Assembly: GCF_964204645.1 (NCBI RefSeq)
Contig: NC_134034.1
Location: 4,744,072-4,808,071, forward strand
Length of the DNA stretch: 64,000 nt
Direction of reading: 5' to 3'
From: Tubulanus polymorphus
Taxonomy: Eukaryota; Nemertea; Palaeonemertea; Tubulaniformes; Tubulanidae
In this document: positions 10,749-21,565 of the stretch, one piece after another
How the letters are laid out: every line of letters starts with the position of its first letter
Position numbering within the stretch: position 1 is the first letter of the stretch
Notes under the pieces: generated by a model
The model's input: the letters and a program-made list of their open reading frames with translations, nothing else
What the model was told of the DNA's origin: nothing
Database searches by the model: none
Made by a program: the position numbers and the translations under genes

Positions 10749-13329
10749 CCGTATTTTCCGGCCAATAAGCCGATTTTCTAGCCTCAGAATTTGCCTCCAA
10801 AAAATTGGGGTCGGCTTATTCGCCGGTAATATCTTAAACCTAAAAGTTACTTAGCTCGTTTATGCCACCGACAACTCCGAGCAATGCCGTCAGAGGTCTC
10901 TGTGTACCTCACCCGTATGATTTCTCGAACCAGCGATGTCATTAAAGGTAGGATATATATGATACCAGGTAAGTATGATACATTACCGGATCATTTTATT
11001 TATCATATGTGTAAATAAATAAAGAGACTTTGTCATAAAACATATTTGTTTTCTGGAGGATAAACTGCCAATGATCGGTCTTGTCATCCTCTCAGATCGG
11101 CAATGTTTTGGTGGAAAAAATGAAAAACTTAACCTGGAACGACGAAAGAAGACTATGAGCGACTGTTGAGTTTGAATAGAAGTTATTTATTTATTTGATT
11201 ACAAATTAGCACCTGCTATACACTATGCACTAAATCATGGATAAATATAAAAGATAATAAAGGCATTGACAAATACTATACAAACAAGCACAGAACAATC
11301 CAATGAGATCATGAATAATAGAAATCGATAAAGGTTTTTGATAATTACTGTACACACAAGCACAGAACAATGTAGCATAATGGTAGTTTAAAATCCGTCG
11401 AATTCATCTTCGTCGTCTGATTGTCCGAACAATCGCTCCCAATCATCCGCAGAAACGCAGTCATCATACGGATTATTTATCAATTCGTTGAGCGGAATAT
11501 CATCTTCTGCGTCAAATTCATCATCCGCCCAGATGATATCATCCTCTGTACCGTCCAGAGCATTCGATATAGAGCACTTTTTTGAATGATTTCGCAACTG
11601 TTTCTAGCTTAATTTCGGTCCAGGCTTTTAAAACCCATTCGCACACGGTTACCAACGGAGCGGCGCGCATATTGCCAGCAGGGGTAAATGACTGGTCACC
11701 AGACACCATCCACTGGTTCCAGCAACGACGTAAATTGTCTTTAAATGGTTTGTACTGATGTTAATCCTCCCGGAATGACCGCAATATCCGTGTTAGTATT
11801 TCGCAGCGCTGATTTAACGTTATTGCACAAGTGTGATTTAAACATATCCCAGACCAAGAGGGATTTTTCTTTTAGCAATCCCCCTGGTCGTCTGCACCAC
11901 ACTTCGTTAATCCATTTAATACACCCAGTATCATCCATCCAGCCATTCCCCTGGCAGTGTATTATAACTCCTTTCGGAAATTTCCCTTTCTTAGGGAATG
12001 TTTTTCGTTTGAATACGACCATCGGCGGTAGTTTAGTTCCATCTGCCAAGCAACTTAAAACGACAGTAAAGCGCTGTTTTTCGTGGCCAGACGTTTTCAC
12101 CCACACTGTTTTTTCCCCATGTTGGTTAACAGTTTTATTTGACACCATATCAAAATAAACAGGGGTCTCGTCCATGTTGCCGATAATCTGTTGATCGCCA
12201 TTGCGTTTTCTGATGTTTATAATGAATCGTTGAAAATTCATTATCTTGTCGTCGAGATCTTTTGGCAATTTCTGTGAAATCTTCGTTTTCTGTCGCAAAA
12301 CGAAATCGTGACGACTCATAAAACGTGTGCACCAGCTCACGGTTGCTCTAAAATCTTTGGCATATTGTTTATTCTTTTCTGCCCATTTGCTCCCTGGATA
12401 CAACCAAACCAATCTGACGTTCGGCTGTCCACTTGGCGACTTCGTTTTCAAGTTCAGGCCATTTGGGCGGATTCTTCAGATTGCATTTGCTCGTCTTTTT
12501 CATGCTTTTTAGAGCCGTTAAATTCTTCTTCCATTCCCGCACTTGCTTTTCGTTGACGCCAAAGTGAGCAGCAGCAGCAGCGTTAACGTTGGTCGTCTCC
12601 ATAGCTAGATTAACAACTTTTAATTTGAAATCTGCATCATATCGCATTCTTTTCTTCGCTGGAGCCATCGTGAGTGTATCGTGAGTATATTGTATGTAAA
12701 CTGGAACTGATGATCAGTCTTAAATTTTCAACTATTTATACTTACTTGCTATGAATTAAATTACTGAGTGGAAATTCTGTGCACTGATTGGTTAATTACT
12801 GAGAATTTTCTAATTTTTGAGAGATTTACGAAGTTAGTCATCGCCTTTGTTTTAATAGTGCCGGATCAGTGACAGGCAACTATAGCCCAAGAAATTAACA
12901 TGGAATTACAGGAGATGCGCGCTTGGCTATTGATCCTTATTGACCCGAATTATCGTGATCAAAGTTTTTCGTTGGTTCTTTAATCTGATAACATAAAGGT
13001 ACCGAAAATATACGGTCATGCACACAATAAACAAACTATAATGCATAAAACAGTTTATTAACGGTAAAATGTATCTTATAAATCTTGCGGTAAGATTGAC
13101 GTTGTTTCAATATATTGAATTTGAATTGATGTCATTGCGCGATCAGCCTCCACTGACTTCAGAGTTATCAGCTGTTGCTATCATCATTTCCTGAAAATAG
13201 ACTCGGAAAAAATTCAATACCGATTTTTGGACCGCTGCGCAAGGGACTCGGCTTATTGGGCGGTAATATGCAAAATACCTAATATGAACCTTCAAAAAGT
13301 CACCTCGGCTTATTGGCCGGAAAATACGG
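10749..13329 (-). mobile_element. pogo/Tigger-like DNA transposon with intact ends
   Basis: The terminal inverted repeats CCGTATTTTCCGGCCAATAA (from 10749) and its reverse complement (to 13329) are flanked by TA on both sides (10747-10748, 13330-13331), the target duplication expected for Tc1/mariner/pogo elements. A second, weaker copy of the end motif lies near 12995 and another near 13250. The transposase gene inside is on the minus strand and broken. Confidence 0.85.
11388..12668 (-). pseudogene. pogo/Tigger-like transposase (CENP-B type HTH plus DDE_1), frameshifted
   Basis: The N-terminal frame starts at ATG 12668 and encodes a CENP-B/Psq-type helix-turn-helix (YDADFKLKVVNLAMETTN, then HFGVNEKQVREWKKN). 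A frameshift near 12400-12450 passes to the DDE frame (to 11741) with GNMDETPVYFD (first acid) and LVWDMFKSHL (second acid). After IPGGLTSVQ the frame breaks. KPFKDNLRRCWNQWM resumes in another frame, so the block normally holding the third catalytic acid appears deleted at about 11740-11750. A further one-base change in an A run near 11583 precedes the C-terminal acidic tail (11388-11597). It is inactive, but the element could have been mobilised in trans. Confidence 0.85.
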
Positions 13330-13331
13330 TA

Positions 13332-13779
13332 TATCTGCTGAAAATTTCATGTAGTTATCTTTACTGTGAGAAAAGTTATGGCTGTTTCAGTAAGAAATCT
13401 CATGAAACAATCTCAGTTTTTCAGTCTTTTGTCTTAGTTAAATCAAAGACAAAAGGCGACTAATTTCCATACACTTAAATTTTAATATTTCCGCTACTAG
13501 GTGAGCTAGAAAGAAAAGTTATATACAGTTGGCTTTGTTTTTTCATGCTCTTTCACATGAAATTGGTTTCAGGACTCTATCTCCTGCTTGAAAAAAATGT
13601 ACCAGTGCCTAGCCATAGAGTCTTCATTAGGAAGACTCTGCTCTTCTTTCGACGGCATCTTGGCTGAGTTTCCGAATTTACTGCTTGTTTATCCTGGTCA
13701 CGGCACCAAAATGTGGGCTAAGATTGCCACATTCAATGGTCCAGGATCTGAGTAAAATAAGCAAGACCGCCGAAGAGGT
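13332..13779. other. No gene recognised
   Basis: No ORF or repeat assigned. AGACTC/GAGTCT words near 13600-13640 form a weak inverted repeat. Confidence 0.4.
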
Positions 13780-14535
13780 CAGGGCTGCCAATGTCTCCGA
13801 TTTCGGCGGAGTTTGCTACGGTAAAACCAGTAGAACTCCAGTGCTACGGGAGTGGTGAAAAAACTACGCTCGAGCGTCGGTCTCATTCCGGTACTCCGCC
13901 GAAGAGTCAATCGAATAATCAATTTCACTCCGGTGTTCCGTTAGAATGCCAATCGAATACGCTCAAATCGATTTTGTCATTGTTAAATCCTATCCACAGA
14001 ACGGTAGTCTTTGGTTTGTGCGCATGCGCAGTTATCAATAAGCGATCATGAAATGTGATAGTCGGAGGTTGGATTTAGTGTTCACCTGTTAACATGGCGG
14101 CATCGTTGTCTGATTTGGATTTTTCGGCAAACGAATCGAATTCCGATGATGATGAAAGCGAATCGGAAGAAGGTGAAGTAACTGCGAGGAAGAGAAAATC
14201 CAAACAAGGGACTAGTAACGAACAACAGAATAAAAAAACCTGTGTCGCCAATCAAAAATTCAGAGCAGAATAAGTATCCGTGCATTGTTCCATCTCAAAT
14301 ATCAAATAGTTATGCACTGTGTACTGTCTGTAACCTTGATTTTCTTGTTACACACGGTAGGTTGACAGATGTCAGGAAACGTTTCGGCTGCTGTCGTTTC
14401 GGCTGCTACTGAGAAACAATGATTTTCTACTATCACTAGAATGTTAGATTTTGCCCTGCTACTGACTGAAATAAGAAAACTACTATCAAAATTGTATTGT
14501 GTTACTACAAAAAAAATTGTGAAGTTGGCAGGTCT
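13780..14535 (+). mobile_element. hAT element, internally deleted copy A
   Basis: The ends are CAGGGCTGCCAATGTC (13780) and, inverted, CAGACCTGCCAACTTC (to 14535), the CAG-ended termini typical of hAT elements. The same ends and interior occur in copy B at 34574-35729. Flanking octamers GAAGAGGT and GAACAACT are only partly alike, so the target duplication is decayed or absent. Compared with copy B, the interior is shortened after the BED-finger start. The tandem duplication begins 14 bp beyond the right end. Confidence 0.7.
14094..14273 (+). pseudogene. N-terminus of a hAT BED-finger protein, copy A
   Basis: ATG at 14094 opens a 59-codon frame: MAASLSDLDFSANESNSDDD, then an acidic/basic region (EEGEVTARKRK), ending at TAA 14271. 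Copy B shows that the gene should continue into a C2H2/BED-type finger. Here a one-to-two-base deletion at the TAA shifts the frame, and the remaining finger (14275-14370) is truncated. Confidence 0.65.
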
Positions 14536-14548
14536 GGAACAACTTCAG

Positions 14549-15470
14549 ATCCAGCGGGCTATTGCGTTCACTTTTCGACCGTCCATCCTTAGACGGAATC
14601 CAGTTATTTTGTGAGTTTTGAAGAGGCTTCAATGTAATGTCTTGATATTTGGGTTACACATGTATCTACCCTAGACACATCTTCAGCCCAAAAACTGGCC
14701 CTGTCAGAATCGAGATGGCCGACTGGCATTTATTGTTGTTCGCCAAAATCAGCACTTACACGTTTTTGAACTTTTTGAGGGAAATTTTGACGCTTTGATC
14801 AATTACCTTGATCTTACGTATATAATTTAATCCCCCCAGGGCCCATCTGCATAACAAAGATTGGGTCAATCAGACTCAAGATGGCGGTCCAGGAAATGGG
14901 TATCAGGAAAATTGCCCCCCAAATTAAATCTTTTTAATCTTAAAGTAACACAGATGTTTACTTCAAATTAATTAGACGAAGTGAACTTATTCTAGCTAAT
15001 TACTCTAGGACTGCTTTAAAGTTTTTGATTGGCTAAAGTAACACTGAAACTAATTCCAATAAATCAGCCAATGTTAACTAATGCACTTATAAGTGGACTT
15101 ATTAAGTTTTCCAAAATTTGGTAAGTGAATTATAATTACACAAGGACTGATTTAAAGTTTTTGATCTGCACACAACATCAGTAATTCTATATCTTATAAA
15201 TATATTCAATAATATATAAATGAATTTCTAAGTAAAGTAGGACTATTTGGATGGTGTTATTCCAAATCAAAAAGGATTTTATTCGGGGGGGGGGGGGGGG
15301 CAATTGTCCTAGGGGCAGTTGTCCAGGGGGTAATTGTCCTAGAATCCGTCCTATGACCAATTTTGTGCCTAAAAATGTCAATTTTGGCCTGAATTCTGAG
15401 TCCTGTTACTTCCTAATGGTTTGCCAGAACTATTTTCTATCTCTTGTTTGCCATGTTCTCGTGACATAAC
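14549..15470 (+). repeat. Partial copy of the (TCCG)n interspersed repeat, split by a MITE; again at 18096-19020
   Basis: CCAGCGGGCTATTGCG through GATGGCGGTCC (14549-14890) and GTCCTATGACC onward (15348-15470) match adjacent parts of the fuller copies at 22524-23780 and 33707-36147. The gap between them is filled by the G-tract MITE. The 5' end of the repeat is missing, cut by the duplication breakpoint. Confidence 0.75.
14891..15347. mobile_element. G-tract MITE inserted in the interspersed repeat; duplicate at 18438-18897
   Basis: It begins near AGGAAAATTGCCCCCC (14906) and ends with a G16 tract plus three degenerate GGGG(C/T)A(A/G)TTGTCC units (15285-15340), giving inverted ends of the AGGACAATTGCCCC type. 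It interrupts the repeat at GGTCC, with GTCC repeated after the insert. Non-coding. Confidence 0.6.
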
Positions 15471-15733
15471 TACGAAGTGGTTATTGATTTTTTGTATACC
15501 GCACTCATTACATTTCCTCTGTAAACAATCTGTTCGTGGCCTATCATCGTATGGGCAGAGACTCCAGTCAGATGCATAATTCTCTGAGAAAACAATCAAA
15601 TCTGATCAACACACCCTGATGCAAAAATTTGACACAGCCGGAAGCAACAGCTTTGTATTACTGCAAATTTCACAGCAGCAAACGATATGTTCAGACATCT
15701 CCAGTGAGCGGACATTTTTGGGTCTGAGCTTAA
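15378..15733 (-). pseudogene. ORF-X, C-terminal part of an unnamed transposon-type protein, split by piggyBac; duplicate at 18928-19283
   Basis: Minus strand from the TTAA at 15730 reads LRPKNVRSLEMSEHIVCCCE, then CSNTKLLLPAVSNF, and after a break CPYDDRPRTDC, then CNECG. This cysteine-rich pattern recurs in unnamed repetitive proteins of marine invertebrates. The N-terminal part lies on the other side of the piggyBac block (21899-21962). piggyBac therefore entered this ORF at TTAA. Confidence 0.5.
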
Positions 15734-15760
15734 CCCTACGCATACCACCACCAGTTCTAC
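15730..15760 (-). other. piggyBac terminus at TTAA; duplicate at 19280
   Basis: The flank 112 bp upstream of TTAA (15622-15733) is identical to 21787-21898, but after TTAA this copy goes into CCCTACGCATACCACCACC while the other goes into TGAAGCTCTC. A TTAA|CCC boundary is the piggyBac signature. The opposite terminus was not found. Confidence 0.7.
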
Positions 15761-16002
15761 TGTTGCAAAAATTACAACCTTTGAAAACTTACATCCTAGG
15801 GGAATGCCAAAAACAATTTGATTTTAAAAAATCACCTCAGACCCTGTTGACCTACTTTTTACATTTGTTGCACCGGTGAATCATTGGTATGTACTGGTAA
15901 CTATGGTTGAATAATTTACCCACTAAAAATTATCTTCGCTTGTTTTTTTCAATTAAAATGAGTCAAAAAATCATATCTAATAGAATCTACAGTAATGGAA
16001 AT

Positions 16003-17904
16003 TTATTTCTGATGGAATGCCACAAAGCAATTCCTAGTGTTTACAAGGCATAAAGCCACTTGGCATTTTGTGCACTTAATGTTCGTATACTTTGTACAAT
16101 GTCTGCATCTTAGTCGCTTTTCATCATACACTGGCCAATGAGCTATGTTATCATATCGTACGTCATTCACTGGTATTGGAACTGCACGCTTCCTTTTTGC
16201 AGGTGGCGACTTCAAAGTTGCGAGTGATGGCCGTCCAACACGGGCGATTTTACCAGCTTTTATGAGGGCTGCAGCAACATCAGCTTGAAACACTTTCAGT
16301 GGAATAGTCTTTTTCACATTTAGTAGCTTGCAGTCTCTCGGATAGAGTAGCCATGAATTGACCATAGCCATTGTAAGGGTGTGGTAATATATGTAAAGAT
16401 ACCACCGTTTGCTTCGAATAAGCTTTTTATACAATGTACATAACATATCAAGCAAGTCCACTCCGCCCATGTTTTCATTATAGACTTGGACAATGGCTGG
16501 ACGTTTCACATCAATTTTGGTTTTTGTCGACTTGTCGTAATGATTCACAGTGTCTGTAGGTTCGACACCTACATATGTTGAGAGCAGTGTGACACATTTA
16601 TTGTCCATCCACCTCACAAGCCCAAGCTGTCGGTCTTTGTCATAAACTGAACTAAATGAACCGCGGGGAAGCTTCGCCATTTGCTTGTCAGTTTTTAATG
16701 GAGCTTTATGTGTTCTGTTTGCCTGGATGGTTTCTAGAAACTGTCCAATACGCCGCTCTCTGACTTGAACAGCAACTTCAAAATTTGTAAAATAATTATC
16801 GCTAAATATCTTGTACTGTTGACCTAGGGGTAGACCCGCGCACAACTGCAGGACTACACTGCCCCCTAAACTACAGCCAGGAGCTAGTTCATTATCAATG
16901 CCAGTGCCTTTTCCTTGGTAGACTTCAAAATCCTGACATATACCAGAGACACCACAGCGGCCCCACAGTTTAAATCCCCACTTTTTCGGTTTTTTCTGCA
17001 TGTATTGTCGCAGAAGGTTATGGCCCTTAAATGCAACCATAATTTCATCAGTGCTTTGATATTCTTCGCTAGAAATATCTCGAAAGTTAGAGCGTAACGC
17101 TTTTATCCACGGTCTAAATTTCCAAACACGATCATCATTCTTTTCATCGTCGGTTATTTTATTGTTGTCGACAAAATGCAACCTCGATGCAATCTTTGTA
17201 AATCGATTTCGCCCCATTTCATCAGAAATATTGGGATACTTGGTCCCACCTTCCCAATAGGATGTCACTGCTGGCATTTTCACCAATCCCATGTAGAAAT
17301 AGATACCGATGTATGTCTCCAGTTCATGGACTGTTATTTTCATAGACTGTCCATCTTTCTCAACCGAGTATTTGTTGGTTTCTGAAACAATGTTTTGTAG
17401 CATTTCATCAGTAACTAAGGATTTGAAATGTTCATAGGGAGTCATCTCTATATCTGGTGGCGGAGTTATCGGAACTGGTTTGAACGCAGTATCTATAGGA
17501 GGCACAAATGGTCTGCGTTCTTCAAAATTAAAATGTTCTTTTTGTTTACCGGCAGTCATATTTTGGCGAATATTAGAACTTGACGCATTTGAAGAAAATG
17601 ATTCATCGTCAGAAGAACTCCATGTTTCATCGTCATCATCAGATTCTACAGAAACAGCGTCATTATCATCTGGCCAGCCATCATCTTCATCATTCTCTTC
17701 ATCTGACGGGCCTTCAAATTCACTGTCTGAGGCCAGTACAGCTTCTAAGATATCATTCACCTGTAGTCTTTTCTTTCTCTCCATCTGTAAAAAAAATTGC
17801 ATAGTAGTCGCTGCAAAATTTGACAAGACTTGTGGGCGCGACTTGTGTGTCACTGACACTCGACACACCATTGATGCACTGTGTGGATCAGTTAAATAAT
17901 CCAA
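16003..17904 (-). CDS. piggyBac-like transposase, copy 1 (unit 1)
   Basis: An uninterrupted 633-codon frame. An acidic N-terminus (about 58-100) precedes the DDE_Tnp_1_7 domain. The catalytic triad positions are D286 (STDEIMVAFKGH), D369 (FSDNYFTNF) and D483 (NMGGVDLLDML). KPKKWGFKLWGRCG and RWMDNKCVTLLST are also typical. The C-terminus has a cysteine-rich finger (C600, C603, C611, C614, C619, C626, H631). A pyrimidine-rich tract ending in ACAG lies directly before codon 41 (ATGGAGAG), and a GTAAGT donor lies at about 18009. The first 40 codons are therefore probably intron or leader, and translation likely starts at M41. In unit 1 the 5' exon has been lost at the duplication breakpoint. Confidence 0.9.
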   Translation of the reverse strand: MDYLTDPHSASMVCRVSVTHKSRPQVLSNFAATTMQFFLQMERKKRLQVNDILEAVLASDSEFEGPSDEENDEDDGWPDDNDAVSVESDDDDETWSSSDDESFSSNASSSNIRQNMTAGKQKEHFNFEERRPFVPPIDTAFKPVPITPPPDIEMTPYEHFKSLVTDEMLQNIVSETNKYSVEKDGQSMKITVHELETYIGIYFYMGLVKMPAVTSYWEGGTKYPNISDEMGRNRFTKIASRLHFVDNNKITDDEKNDDRVWKFRPWIKALRSNFRDISSEEYQSTDEIMVAFKGHNLLRQYMQKKPKKWGFKLWGRCGVSGICQDFEVYQGKGTGIDNELAPGCSLGGSVVLQLCAGLPLGQQYKIFSDNYFTNFEVAVQVRERRIGQFLETIQANRTHKAPLKTDKQMAKLPRGSFSSVYDKDRQLGLVRWMDNKCVTLLSTYVGVEPTDTVNHYDKSTKTKIDVKRPAIVQVYNENMGGVDLLDMLCTLYKKLIRSKRWYLYIYYHTLTMAMVNSWLLYPRDCKLLNVKKTIPLKVFQADVAAALIKAGKIARVGRPSLATLKSPPAKRKRAVPIPVNDVRYDNIAHWPVYDEKRLRCRHCTKYTNIKCTKCQVALCLVNTRNCFVAFHQK

Positions 17905-18016
17905 GTTATTAAAAAGTGACTTTTGCTTATATATAACTCTTAAGTCATTCTATATATTCTATAGTAGTTATATTTTTATTATAACTTGGTTTCAGTGGCT
18001 TACTTACCTTTATGTG

Positions 18017-18097
18017 AGCCATTGTAAGGGTGTGGTAATATATGTAAAGATACCACCGTTTGCTTCGAATAAGCTTTTTATACAATGTACATAACAT
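18017..18097. repeat. 81-bp templated filler at the duplication junction
   Basis: These bases are an extra copy of 16366-16446, a piece of the piggyBac coding region, placed exactly between unit 1 and unit 2. In translation this is the YKKLIRSKRWYLYIYYHTL segment out of context. Microhomologies of one to a few bases (for example AT before CCAGCGGG) sit at the joins. Confidence 0.9.
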
Positions 18098-21000
18098 CCA
18101 GCGGGCTATTGCGTTCACTTTTCGACCGTCCATCCTTAGACGGAATCCAGTTATTTTGTGAGTTTTGAAGAGGCTTCAATGTAATGTCTTGATATTTGGG
18201 TTACACATGTATCTACCCTAGACACATCTTCAGCCCAAAAACTGGCCCTGTCAGAATCGAGATGGCCGACTGGCATTTATTGTTGTTCGCCAAAATCAGC
18301 ACTTACACGTTTTTGAACTTTTTGAGGGAAATTTTGACGCTTTGATCAATTACCTTGATCTTACGTATATAATTTAATCCCCCCAGGGCCCATCTGCATA
18401 ACAAAGATTGGGTCAATCAGACTCAAGATGGCGGTCCAGGAAATGGGTATCAGGAAAATTGCCCCCCAAATTAAATCTTTTTAATCTTAAAGTAACACAG
18501 ATGTTTACTTCAAATTAATTAGACGAAGTGAACTTATTCTAGCTAATTACTCTAGGACTGCTTTAAAGTTTTTGATTGGCTAAAGTAACACTGAAACTAA
18601 TTCCAATAAATCAGCCAATGTTAACTAATGCACTTATAAGTGGACTTATTAAGTTTTCCAAAATTTGGTAAGTGAATTATAATTACACAAGGACTGATTT
18701 AAAGTTTTTGATCTGCACACAACATCAGTAATTCTATATCTTATAAATATATTCAATAATATATAAATGAATTTCTAAGTAAAGTAGGACTATTTGGATG
18801 GTGTTATTCCAAATCAAAAAGGATTTTATTCGGGGGGGGGGGGGGGGGGGCAATTGTCCTAGGGGCAGTTGTCCAGGGGGTAATTGTCCTAGAATCCGTC
18901 CTATGACCAATTTTGTGCCTAAAAATGTCAATTTTGGCCTGAATTCTGAGTCCTGTTACTTCCTAATGGTTTGCCAGAACTATTTTCTATCTCTTGTTTG
19001 CCATGTTCTCGTGACATAACTACGAAGTGGTTATTGATTTTTTGTATACCGCACTCATTACATTTCCTCTGTAAACAATCTGTTCGTGGCCTATCATCGT
19101 ATGGGCAGAGACTCCAGTCAGATGCATAATTCTCTGAGAAAACAATCAAATCTGATCAACACACCCTGATGCAAAAATTTGACACAGCCGGAAGCAACAG
19201 CTTTGTATTACTGCAAATTTCACAGCAGCAAACGATATGTTCAGACATCTCCAGTGAGCGGACATTTTTGGGTCTGAGCTTAACCCTACGCATACCACCA
19301 CCAGTTCTACTGTTGCAAAAATTACAACCTTTGAAAACTTACATCCTAGGGGAATGCCAAAAACAATTTAATTTTAAAAAATCACCTCAGACCCTGTTGA
19401 CCTACTTTTTACATTTGTTGCACCGGTGAATCATTGGTATGTACTGGTAACTATGGTTGAATAATTTACCCACTAAAAATTATCTTCGCTTGTTTTTTTC
19501 AATTAAAATGAGTCAAAAAATCATATCTAATAGAATCTACAGTAATGGAAATTTATTTCTGATGGAATGCCACAAAGCAATTCCTAGTGTTTACAAGGCA
19601 TAAAGCCACTTGGCATTTTGTGCACTTAATGTTCGTATACTTTGTACAATGTCTGCATCTTAGTCGCTTTTCATCACACACTGGCCAATGAGCTATGTTA
19701 TCATATCGTACGTCATTCACTGGTATTGGAACTGCACGCTTCCTTTTTGCAGGTGGCGACTTCAAAGTTGCGAGTGATGGCCGTCCAACACGGGCGATTT
19801 TACCAGCTTTTATGAGGGCTGCAGCAACATCAGCTTGAAACACTTTCAGTGGAATAGTCTTTTTCACATTTAGTAGCTTGCAGTCTCTCGGATAGAGTAG
19901 CCATGAATTGACCATAGCCATTGTAAGGGTGTGGTAATATATGTAAAGATACCACCGTTTGCTTCGAATAAGCTTTTTATACAATGTACATAACATATCA
20001 AGCAAGTCCACTCCGCCCATGTTTTCATTATAGACTTGGACAATGGCTGGACGTTTCACATCAATTTTGGTTTTTGTCGACTTGTCGTAATGATTCACAG
20101 TGTCTGTAGGTTCGACACCTACATATGTTGAGAGCAGTGTGACACATTTATTGTCCATCCACCTCACAAGCCCAAGCTGTCGGTCTTTGTCATAAACTGA
20201 ACTAAATGAACCGCGGGGAAGCTTCGCCATTTGCTTGTCAGTTTTTAATGGAGCTTTATGTGTTCTGTTTGCCTGGATGGTTTCTAGAAACTGTCCAATA
20301 CGCCGCTCTCTGACTTGAACAGCAACTTCAAAATTTGTAAAATAATTATCGCTAAATATCTTGTACTGTTGACCTAGGGGTAGACCCGCGCACAACTGCA
20401 GGACTACACTGCCCCCTAAACTACAGCCAGGAGCTAGTTCATTATCAATGCCAGTGCCTTTTCCTTGGTAGACTTCAAAATCCTGACATATACCAGAGAC
20501 ACCACAGCGGCCCCACAGTTTAAATCCCCACTTTTTCGGTTTTTTCTGCATGTATTGTCGCAGAAGGTTATGGCCCTTAAATGCAACCATAATTTCATCA
20601 GTGCTTTGATATTCTTCGCTAGAAATATCTCGAAAGTTAGAGCGTAACGCTTTTATCCACGGTCTAAATTTCCAAACACGATCATCATTCTTTTCATCGT
20701 CGGTTATTTTATTGTTGTCGACAAAATGCAACCTCGATGCAATCTTTGTAAATCGATTTCGCCCCATTTCATCAGAAATATTGGGATACTTGGTCCCACC
20801 TTCCCAATAGGATGTCACTGCTGGCATTTTCACCAATCCCATGTAGAAATAGATACCGATGTATGTCTCCAGTTCATGGACTGTTATTTTCATAGACTGT
20901 CCATCTTTCTCAACCGAGTATTTGTTGGTTTCTGAAACAATGTTTTGTAGCATTTCATCAGTAACTAAGGATTTGAAATGTTCATAGGGAGTCATCTCTA

Positions 21001-21565
21001 TATCTGGTGGCGGAGTTATCGGAACTGGTTTGAACGCAGTATCTATAGGAGGCACAAATGGTCTGCGTTCTTCAAAATTAAAATGTTCTTTTTGTTTACC
21101 GGCAGTCATATTTTGGCGAATATTAGAACTTGACGCATTTGAAGAAAATGATTCATCGTCAGAAGAACTCCATGTTTCATCGTCATCATCAGATTCTACA
21201 GAAACAGCGTCATTATCATCTGGCCAGCCATCATCTTCATCATTCTCTTCATCTGACGGGCCTTCAAATTCACTGTCTGAGGCCAGTACAGCTTCTAAGA
21301 TATCATTCACCTGTAGTCTTTTCTTTCTCTCCATCTGTAAAAAAAATTGCATAGTAGTCGCTGCAAAATTTGACAAGACTTGTGGGCGCGACTTGTGTGT
21401 CACTGACACTCGACACACCATTGATGCACTGTGTGGATCAGTTAAATAATCCAAGTTATTAAAAAGTGACTTTTGCTTATATATAACTCTTAAGTCATTC
21501 TATATATTCTATAGTAGTTATATTTTTATTATAACTTGGTTTCAGTGGCTTACTTACCTTTATGT
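18096..21565. repeat. Tandem duplication, unit 2
   Basis: Second unit, with the same content and order as 14549-18015: interspersed repeat, nested MITE, ORF-X fragment, piggyBac left end and transposase. Beyond TTTATGT at 21565 the sequence continues into unique DNA (AGGTATATTGGGG), whereas unit 1 passes into the filler. Confidence 0.9.
19553..21454 (-). CDS. piggyBac-like transposase, copy 2 (unit 2)
   Basis: It is identical to copy 1 except Tyr593 to Cys, next to the C-terminal finger (WPVCDEKR). All three catalytic aspartates and the finger cysteines are kept. The donor AAAG|GTAAGT at about 21559 and the acceptor before M41 (about 21335) are present. Unlike copy 1, the sequence upstream of the donor is the original continuation. 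If the leader exon lies at 21560 and beyond, this copy is the one able to be expressed from its native promoter. Confidence 0.9.
   Translation of the reverse strand: MDYLTDPHSASMVCRVSVTHKSRPQVLSNFAATTMQFFLQMERKKRLQVNDILEAVLASDSEFEGPSDEENDEDDGWPDDNDAVSVESDDDDETWSSSDDESFSSNASSSNIRQNMTAGKQKEHFNFEERRPFVPPIDTAFKPVPITPPPDIEMTPYEHFKSLVTDEMLQNIVSETNKYSVEKDGQSMKITVHELETYIGIYFYMGLVKMPAVTSYWEGGTKYPNISDEMGRNRFTKIASRLHFVDNNKITDDEKNDDRVWKFRPWIKALRSNFRDISSEEYQSTDEIMVAFKGHNLLRQYMQKKPKKWGFKLWGRCGVSGICQDFEVYQGKGTGIDNELAPGCSLGGSVVLQLCAGLPLGQQYKIFSDNYFTNFEVAVQVRERRIGQFLETIQANRTHKAPLKTDKQMAKLPRGSFSSVYDKDRQLGLVRWMDNKCVTLLSTYVGVEPTDTVNHYDKSTKTKIDVKRPAIVQVYNENMGGVDLLDMLCTLYKKLIRSKRWYLYIYYHTLTMAMVNSWLLYPRDCKLLNVKKTIPLKVFQADVAAALIKAGKIARVGRPSLATLKSPPAKRKRAVPIPVNDVRYDNIAHWPVCDEKRLRCRHCTKYTNIKCTKCQVALCLVNTRNCFVAFHQK

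Larger units (their letters stand above)
14549..18015. repeat. Tandem duplication, unit 1 (3.47 kb)
   Basis: This segment recurs at 18096-21565 with an offset of 3547-3550 bp. Differences seen by eye are few: a G run of 16 versus 19 (15285-15300 and 18832-18850), T/C at about 16127/19677 (Tyr to Cys in the transposase) and G/A at about 15822/19370. Such identity means the duplication is very young or is an assembly duplication. The start breakpoint shares ATCCAGCGGG with the junction. Confidence 0.9.

Noticed and set aside
11745-12158. 137-codon plus-strand ORF
   Set aside because: Antisense shadow of the pogo transposase.
13780-14535. Clean 8-bp target duplication for hAT copy A
   Set aside because: Flanks GAAGAGGT and GAACAACT match at only five of eight positions.
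17480-17899. Serine-rich plus-strand ORF (139 codons) and other ORFs opposite the piggyBac genes
   Set aside because: It is the antisense of the acidic N-terminus of the transposase. The serine runs are complements of Asp/Glu codons.
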